DNA of 64,000 bases. It comes from Achromobacter sp. B7. Lineage in GTDB: Bacteria; Pseudomonadota; Gammaproteobacteria; Burkholderiales; Burkholderiaceae_B. Position numbers and translations under genes: made by a program. The notes under the pieces are model-generated. The model had not been told where the DNA came from. It made no database searches and saw only the letters and a list, made by a program, of their open reading frames with translations. Where the stretch lies: positions 62,001 to 126,000 of the forward strand of contig NZ_CP032084.1 of assembly GCF_003600685.1 (NCBI RefSeq), read 5' to 3'. This document shows positions 59,132-64,000 of this stretch, in pieces (position 1 is the stretch's first letter; every line of letters begins with the position of its first letter).

Positions 59132-60127
59132 TTATGTGACGCCGCCGCGGATCCACGCGCCGATGCGGGCGGCGATGTCGTCGCTGTTGTCGTCCATCAT
59201 CGGCATGTGCGAATTGCCGGCGATACCCATGTCGGCCAGCCGCCACGTGTCTACCCGGGCGCCGTGGCGTGCCAACGATTCTGCATAGTCCCGCCCGCTT
59301 GCGCACAGGCGTTGCCATAGCGGCGTGGCGTCCAGATAGTCGCCATAGACGAACAGGAACGGCTTGTTCGCCACGGCGGCGGCCGTGACGTCGGCGGAGT
59401 AGCCCGACGGTTCGATGCCGATCACACCACGCACCAGATCGGGCCGCGCATGAAGCGCCCGGTAAGCGACCTCGCCGCCATGGCTGTGCGCCACGACCAC
59501 GCAGGGTCCGATGCGATCCAGCGCCGCGCAAAAACCGTGCAACGCCGCCTCGTTGTTGCTCAGCCAGCGCGGCACCGCGTGCCGGATGAAATCGTCGAAC
59601 GCACCCACCGGAAAGCGCTGCCCCGCGAAGGGGCGGCGCATCCCGAAATCCTCGGCGCGGCCCAGACGGAACAACGACCAGCTTTCTTCGGCGGTACGCA
59701 TGATGGGCGCCTCGGGCCACACCTGCTCAAACGGCGCCCAGCCGGCGCGGCCGCGTTCGACGTTGTCCACCACATACACCGCGTGGCCCTGGCGCAGAAA
59801 GTGCTGCATCCAGCCCGCGCGACCGTCCGGCGTCTGTTCCCACATCGCGCCCGTCATGCCGCCGCCGTGCAGCAGCACGATGGGCAGCGGATGCGCCAAG
59901 CGCGCCGGGATGAAGTACTGCACATACGCCTGCTCGAAGTGGTACAGGCCGTTCGGGTCATACGCCAGCGACGCGCTTTTTGTGAAAGCAATCTCGCGCT
60001 GCGGCAGCCCGGCCACGCGCACCGGCCTGCCGCCCGCGTAGAAGCTGCCGAAGTCGGCCAGCGTGACGGCATCGCCCCGGGGCTGCGCGCGCGGGGCAGC
60101 CCCGGCGTCAGGCTTGGGCCGCGTCAT
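59132..60127 (-). CDS. Alpha/beta fold hydrolase
   Basis: A 331-residue alpha/beta hydrolase. LLHGGGMTGAMWEQTPDGR forms the oxyanion-hole strand near residue 90; the nucleophile elbow reads VVVAHSHGGE, with the catalytic Ser in HSHGG; the acid is probably in LFVYGDYLD and the His in GNSHMPM near the C-terminus. No signal peptide. The gene's ATG overlaps the stop of a LivK-type binding-protein gene (ATGA, 60124-60127), so the two are coupled and the hydrolase may open an ester or lactone related to the bound ligand. Confidence 0.88.
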   Translation of the reverse strand: MTRPKPDAGAAPRAQPRGDAVTLADFGSFYAGGRPVRVAGLPQREIAFTKSASLAYDPNGLYHFEQAYVQYFIPARLAHPLPIVLLHGGGMTGAMWEQTPDGRAGWMQHFLRQGHAVYVVDNVERGRAGWAPFEQVWPEAPIMRTAEESWSLFRLGRAEDFGMRRPFAGQRFPVGAFDDFIRHAVPRWLSNNEAALHGFCAALDRIGPCVVVAHSHGGEVAYRALHARPDLVRGVIGIEPSGYSADVTAAAVANKPFLFVYGDYLDATPLWQRLCASGRDYAESLARHGARVDTWRLADMGIAGNSHMPMMDDNSDDIAARIGAWIRGGVT

Positions 60128-61341
60128 CGCTTGACCAGCGGGCATTGGCTGTCCGACAGCGGCCAGGCCAGCGTGTCGCCGGGAATGCTGCGCACGATGT
60201 TGTAGTAGTCCCACGGGGCCTTGGACTGCGCGGGGGTCTTCACTTGCGCCAGCATCATGTCGCGCACCACCAGGCCGTCTTCGCGGATGCGTGCGTTCAT
60301 GCTGAACGGGTCATCGATAGGCAGCGATTTCATCTTGGCCATCACTGCGTCCGAGTCCGCCGTGCCGGCCGCCTTCACCGCTTGCAGGTAGTGCCGCACC
60401 TGGCCGTACACACCGGCTTGCAGGAAGGTGGGCGGGCGGCCGACGCGCGCCTCGAACTTCTTGGTGAAGGCGCGCGTGCCCTCGTTCATGTCCCAGTACG
60501 ACGGCACCGTCAGGTAGGTTTTCTGCGCCGCTTGCAGCCCCAGGCTGTGCACGTCCGTGATCAGCAGCAGCATCGCCGCCAGCTGTTGTGCGCCGCCAAT
60601 GCCGAATTCCGCCGCCTGCTTGATAGCCGAAATCGTGTCGCCGCCCGCATTCGCAATGGCAATGATCTGCGCCTTTGACCCCTGCGCCTGCAACAGGAAC
60701 GACGCAAAGTCCGACGCGTTCAGGGGGTGGAACACGGTGCCTGCGACTTCGCCGCCATTGGTTTTCACGACGGTTTCCGTGTCCGCCGCCAGCTGTTTGC
60801 CGAAGGCGTAGTCCGACGCCAGGATGAACCAGCGCTTGTTGCCTTCGTTCACCACGGCGGTGGCGGTGCCGCGCGACAAGGCGTAGGTGGTGTACGTCCA
60901 CTGCACGCCGTAAGGCGAGCACTGCGCCTGCGACAGCGCCGTGGTGCCGGGGCTGGAGAACAGCACCAGTTTTTTCTTTTCACGCGCGATGCCCTGCACC
61001 GCCAGCGCGACCGAGGAATTGGGCACGTCCACCACAACGTCCACGCCGTCGGTGTCGTACCACTTGCGGACCATGCTGCTGCCGATGTCGGGGCGGTGTT
61101 GGTGGTCGCCCGAGACCAGCGAGATGGGTTTGCCCAGCACCGTGCCGCCCATTTCTTCGATAGCCAGTCGGGCGGCTTCCACCGAGCCCTTGCCGGTGGC
61201 GTCGGCGGTAACGCCCGCCATGTCCGTCAGTACGCCGATCTTCACGCCGTCCGCCGTGTTGGCGTGCGTGGCGATGGCGGTCAATGCCAGGCACAGGCCA
61301 AGCGCTTGTGCCGCGCGTTTACGCAGGAATTGCTGCTTCAT
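60124..61341 (-). CDS. ABC transporter binding protein, LivK-type
   Basis: A 405-residue periplasmic protein of the branched-chain amino acid/amide type. The signal peptide (about 27 residues) ends THA. 'GVKIGVLTDMAGVTADATGKGSVEAARLAIEEMGG' is the first strand/helix, and 'KRWFILASDYAFGKQLAADTETVV' the second-lobe motif. Cys residues near the centre and C-terminus could make a disulphide. No Liv permease or ATPase genes are adjacent; only the hydrolase follows. The ligand may be an aromatic or amide compound. Confidence 0.91.
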   Translation of the reverse strand: MKQQFLRKRAAQALGLCLALTAIATHANTADGVKIGVLTDMAGVTADATGKGSVEAARLAIEEMGGTVLGKPISLVSGDHQHRPDIGSSMVRKWYDTDGVDVVVDVPNSSVALAVQGIAREKKKLVLFSSPGTTALSQAQCSPYGVQWTYTTYALSRGTATAVVNEGNKRWFILASDYAFGKQLAADTETVVKTNGGEVAGTVFHPLNASDFASFLLQAQGSKAQIIAIANAGGDTISAIKQAAEFGIGGAQQLAAMLLLITDVHSLGLQAAQKTYLTVPSYWDMNEGTRAFTKKFEARVGRPPTFLQAGVYGQVRHYLQAVKAAGTADSDAVMAKMKSLPIDDPFSMNARIREDGLVVRDMMLAQVKTPAQSKAPWDYYNIVRSIPGDTLAWPLSDSQCPLVKR

Positions 61342-61449
61342 TTGTCTTCCACCCTTTTGATGCCGTCGTCGCGGCGAATTCTTGTGGCAAAAGTGTAGCC
61401 CCGGCAAATCAGAAAGAGGGAAGACTTTCTCAACGATTTCCCAAAGAAA

Positions 61450-61477
61450 AACGCCCCGGCCATGTGGCCGAGGCGTT
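61450..61477 (-). terminator. Rho-independent terminator after dsbA
   Basis: An interrupted stem: AACGCC (61450-61455) with GGCGTT (61472-61477) outside, and CGGCC (61457-61461) with GGCCG (61466-61470) inside, separated by a C/A mismatch; loop ATGT. On the minus strand TTTCTTT follows. It lies 31 bp beyond the dsbA stop and should end the argS-SPOR-dsbA transcript. Confidence 0.85.
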
Positions 61478-61508
61478 TTGCACGATGAAGCGAAGGGGGG
61501 CGCGTGAC

Positions 61509-62141
61509 TTACTTGTTGCGCGCCATCGGGACCAGCTTGTCGACTTCCTTCAGGGCGCCTTCATAGCTGTTGCCGGCCATGACCGGCGAGGTCATGAACT
61601 TGCCGCCGACGGCAAACGACGGGGTGCCGTCGATGCGGTAGGCGTCGGCCAGCTGCGTGGCACGCTGCACTTGGGTTTGCACGCTGAACGAGTCAAACAC
61701 GGAATCGAACTTGGCGCGGTCCACGCCTTGCGAGGCGGCCCATTCGCCCATCGACTTCTTGTCGAACAGGCGCTTGTTTTCGCCGTGGATGGCGGTGAAG
61801 AACTTGGCGTGCAGGTCGGGGCGTTCCAGGGCCATGAACGTGTAGTAAACCTGTTGCAGCGGTTTCATGCCGGCATTGAAGGCGATGGGCACTTGCTTGA
61901 GGACGACGTCCGACGGCGCGGTCTTGGCCCAGGCTTCAACCATGGGTTCCATGGCGGCGCAGTGCGGGCAGGTGTAGGCGAAGAATTCCAGCACTTCCAC
62001 TTTGCCCGGGGTATCGGAGGGCAGCGGCGGGTTGATGGCCACGTAGGCTTGGGTGCCTTGGGCGTGGCTAACCGGGCTGAAGAACGCGGAGGCGGTCAGC
62101 GCGGCCGCGGCCATGATGCGAACGATCTTGGGGGACAACAT
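61509..62141 (-). CDS. dsbA: Thiol:disulfide interchange protein DsbA
   Basis: A 210-residue periplasmic oxidoreductase. The signal peptide ends SHA near residue 27. The active site is CPHC (58-61) in [14 protein letters not shown] and the cis-Pro is in [12 protein letters not shown] 75-residue helical insert separates the two, as usual for DsbA. It introduces disulphides into exported proteins. It follows the SPOR-domain gene on the same strand (81 bp gap). Confidence 0.96.
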   Translation of the reverse strand: MLSPKIVRIMAAAALTASAFFSPVSHAQGTQAYVAINPPLPSDTPGKVEVLEFFAYTCPHCAAMEPMVEAWAKTAPSDVVLKQVPIAFNAGMKPLQQVYYTFMALERPDLHAKFFTAIHGENKRLFDKKSMGEWAASQGVDRAKFDSVFDSFSVQTQVQRATQLADAYRIDGTPSFAVGGKFMTSPVMAGNSYEGALKEVDKLVPMARNK

Positions 62142-62222
62142 GGATGAGAGGTTCCTGAGTAAAAAGTTACAGACAGGCCCGGGGCCGGATTAGTTCAATG
62201 AAAAAAATGGCGCCGCATCGCG

Positions 62223-62957
62223 CTACTGGCGCACCACGGCGGTTTCGATCTTGTTTTCGCCCAGGCGGCCGCGCGCCCGGTTCATGTCGTCCAGCCGCGC
62301 AAACGGGCCGACGCGCACGCGGTTCAGCGGCTTGCCGTTCACTTCGGCCTTTTGCACGGCAACCGGCAAGCCCAGCAGAATAATGCGGGCCTTGAGCGAT
62401 TCCGCGTCGTTTTCGCCTCGGAATGCGCCGGCTTGCAGGTAGTACGTGCCGGTTGCGGCCGGCGCGGCGGCCTTGGCGGCAGGAGCCGGCGTGGGCGCTG
62501 GCGCGGGCTTGGACAAAGGCGTGGGCGCGGTGCCGGGGGTGCTGGCCGCAGGCGCGGCGGCTTGCGGTTTGGCGGTGGACGGTAGCGTGGCGATCAGCGC
62601 GCCCAGATCGTCCAGCCGGGACGGGGTCTCGTCAGGCTTGGACGCGGCGCCCGATCCCGTGCCGGCGCCCGGTAGCGGCGCCGGAGCGGTGGCGGTGGGG
62701 CCGGTGGGTGGCGCGCCCGCCGCGCCGTCGCGCCCGTACAGGCCCGCGTTGGGGTCCGGTGCCTGACGCGGATCGGGCAGCTTGCCGGGGTCGCCCTGGC
62801 GAGTGGCCCGGTCCACGAAGGGGATCGGCGCCTTGGTGACGTAGAAGGCCACGACGGCGGCCACGATCAGACCGATGAGCAGGCCGGCGAGCGCCCCGTA
62901 AAGGGTGCTGCCGCTTTCGCCGGAGGAACGGCGGGTGGTTTTGCGCTTTGTTGCCAT
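62223..62957 (-). CDS. SPOR domain-containing membrane protein, FtsN-like
   Basis: A 244-residue protein with a basic N-terminus (KRKTTRR), one membrane helix at about 20-42, a long Pro/Ala/Gly-rich periplasmic linker, and a C-terminal SPOR domain ('GTYYLQAGAFRGENDAESLKARIILLGLPVAVQKAEVNGKPLNRVRVGPFA'). This is the layout of FtsN and related septal proteins that bind denuded peptidoglycan. Position between argS and dsbA is usual for the FtsN-like gene in betaproteobacteria. It starts 9 bp after the argS stop. Confidence 0.92.
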   Translation of the reverse strand: MATKRKTTRRSSGESGSTLYGALAGLLIGLIVAAVVAFYVTKAPIPFVDRATRQGDPGKLPDPRQAPDPNAGLYGRDGAAGAPPTGPTATAPAPLPGAGTGSGAASKPDETPSRLDDLGALIATLPSTAKPQAAAPAASTPGTAPTPLSKPAPAPTPAPAAKAAAPAATGTYYLQAGAFRGENDAESLKARIILLGLPVAVQKAEVNGKPLNRVRVGPFARLDDMNRARGRLGENKIETAVVRQ

Positions 62958-62966
62958 GAACCGATG

Positions 62967-64000
62967 TTACATCCGCTCGGGCGCGGATACGCCCATCAGT
63001 TCCAGGCCGTTGGCCAGGACCTGACGCGTGGTGGCGGCCAGGCGCAGGCGGGCCAGCTTCAGGGCCACGTCGTCAACCAGCACGCGTTCGGCGCTGTACC
63101 AGGCGTGGAAGTCCGAGGCGCAGTCGCGCAGCCAGAACGCGATGTGGTGCGGCGACAGGTCTTGCGCCGCCAACGCCACCACGTTGGGGAATTCGGCCAG
63201 GCGTTGCATCAGCGCGAATTCGGACGGCGCGGTCAGCAAGGACGTATCGGCGGCGGCCACGTCAGCGGCGGGCATGCCGGCGTTGTTGATCATCGTGCAG
63301 ATGCGAGCGTGCGCGTACTGGATGTAATAGACGGGGTTCTCGTCGCTTTTCGACAAGGCCAGGTCCACGTCAAATACAAATTCGGTGTCGGCGCGGCGCT
63401 GGATCAGGAAGTAGCGCACGGCGTCGCGCCCGACCCAGTCGATCAGGTCGCGCATGGTGACGTAGCTGCCGGCGCGCTTGGAGATCTTGACCTCTTCGCC
63501 CCCGCGCATCACCTTGACCATCTTGTGCAGCACGTACGACGGGTAATCCTTGGGGATGCCCTCTTCCAGCGCCTGCAAGCCGGCGCGCACGCGGGCCACG
63601 GTGCCGTGGTGGTCGCTGCCCTGGATGTTCACGGCGCGGTGAAAGCCGCGTTCCCATTTGGCCTTGTGATACGCCACGTCCGGCACGAAGTAGGTGTAGC
63701 CGCCTTCGCTTTTGCGCATGACGCGGTCTTTGTCGTCGCCCGTGCCCAGTTCGGTGGTGCGCAGCCACAGCGCGCCGCCTTCTTCATAGGTATGACCGCC
63801 GGCAACCAGCGCCTTGACGGTGGCTTCGACGCGGCCCGACGTGTACAGCGAGCTTTCCAGGTAGTAGTTGTCGAACGCCAGGCCGAACGCCTGCAAGTCC
63901 AGGTCTTGTTCGCGGCGCAGGTACGCTACGGCGAAAACGCGGATGTCGTCCAGGTTGTCGATGTTGCCGGTGGCGGTGACGGGTTCGCCGTCGGACGGCT
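62967..64000 (-). CDS. argS: Arginyl-tRNA synthetase, C-terminal part
   Basis: The gene runs off the window end; its last 344 codons are present. Class I features include KISKRAG as the KMSKS equivalent, '[22 protein letters not shown]' before it, and a C-terminal anticodon-binding domain with '[21 protein letters not shown]' and the conserved '[26 protein letters not shown]' ending. The enzyme charges tRNA-Arg. It heads the argS-SPOR-dsbA group. In this part no motif is missing. Confidence 0.95.
   Translation of the reverse strand, partial: PSDGEPVTATGNIDNLDDIRVFAVAYLRREQDLDLQAFGLAFDNYYLESSLYTSGRVEATVKALVAGGHTYEEGGALWLRTTELGTGDDKDRVMRKSEGGYTYFVPDVAYHKAKWERGFHRAVNIQGSDHHGTVARVRAGLQALEEGIPKDYPSYVLHKMVKVMRGGEEVKISKRAGSYVTMRDLIDWVGRDAVRYFLIQRRADTEFVFDVDLALSKSDENPVYYIQYAHARICTMINNAGMPAADVAAADTSLLTAPSEFALMQRLAEFPNVVALAAQDLSPHHIAFWLRDCASDFHAWYSAERVLVDDVALKLARLRLAATTRQVLANGLELMGVSAPERM

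Overview
The window is high-GC chromosomal DNA with short intergenic gaps. Gene content points to a betaproteobacterium of the Alcaligenaceae, close to Achromobacter or Bordetella. The signs are two Bug-type tricarboxylate-transporter binding proteins, many LysR regulators with small catabolic or ABC operons, an argS-SPOR-dsbA block, a LiuR-type leucine degradation regulon with aceK inside it, and topB/gluQRS/smg close together. The genus is inferred from content only. No rRNA, tRNA, phage, transposase or CRISPR array was seen.

Layout. 1-3.7 kb: 3' end of an acetolactate-synthase-like gene, then an SsuABC/TauABC-type ABC operon ending in a short-chain dehydrogenase. 3.9-10.7 kb: topB, a large fused DUF2157/GDYXXLXY membrane protein, gluQRS and smg. 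10.9-19.5 kb: a TAXI-type TRAP transporter, a D-threo-3-hydroxyaspartate dehydratase-like enzyme, a polar amino acid ABC importer and a LysR gene. 19.5-22.8 kb: SDR, Bug protein, class III aminotransferase. 22.9-24.1 kb: a 'mobile mystery' mmyA-mmyB (HTH-Fic) pair with an operator array in front. 24.1-31.5 kb: AraC/SDR divergent pair, a broken cupin gene, a methyltransferase, and a LysR gene divergent from an aldehyde dehydrogenase-CMD-quinone reductase operon. 31.5-42.1 kb: small exported or unknown proteins, LRR and ASCH proteins, a Tat hydrolase-MFS operon with divergent LysR, a LysE/Lrp pair, a degenerate ABC ATPase, DJ-1/PfpI and glutaredoxin-like proteins, and a second MFS carrier.

42.3-56.3 kb is the leucine block: isovaleryl-CoA dehydrogenase, aceK, thiolase, then methylcrotonyl-CoA carboxylase beta and alpha, all on the minus strand. 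An 18-bp operator string upstream of the dehydrogenase recurs exactly in front of the MerR gene liuR, so the local regulon can be read from sequence. An M20 amidohydrolase, a Bug protein, a YnfA-like protein, a beta-lactamase-fold hydrolase and an unusual five-repeat zinc-finger protein lie in the same stretch. 56.3-64 kb: LysE, nitroreductase, metC, a hydrolase plus a LivK-type binding protein, dsbA, a SPOR protein and the 3' part of argS.

The items most worth follow-up are the mmyAB module with operator half-sites exactly 33 bp apart, the five-fold Cys3His repeat protein at 53.1-54.1 kb, the liuR regulon with aceK embedded, and short tandem repeats sitting directly after three stop codons.
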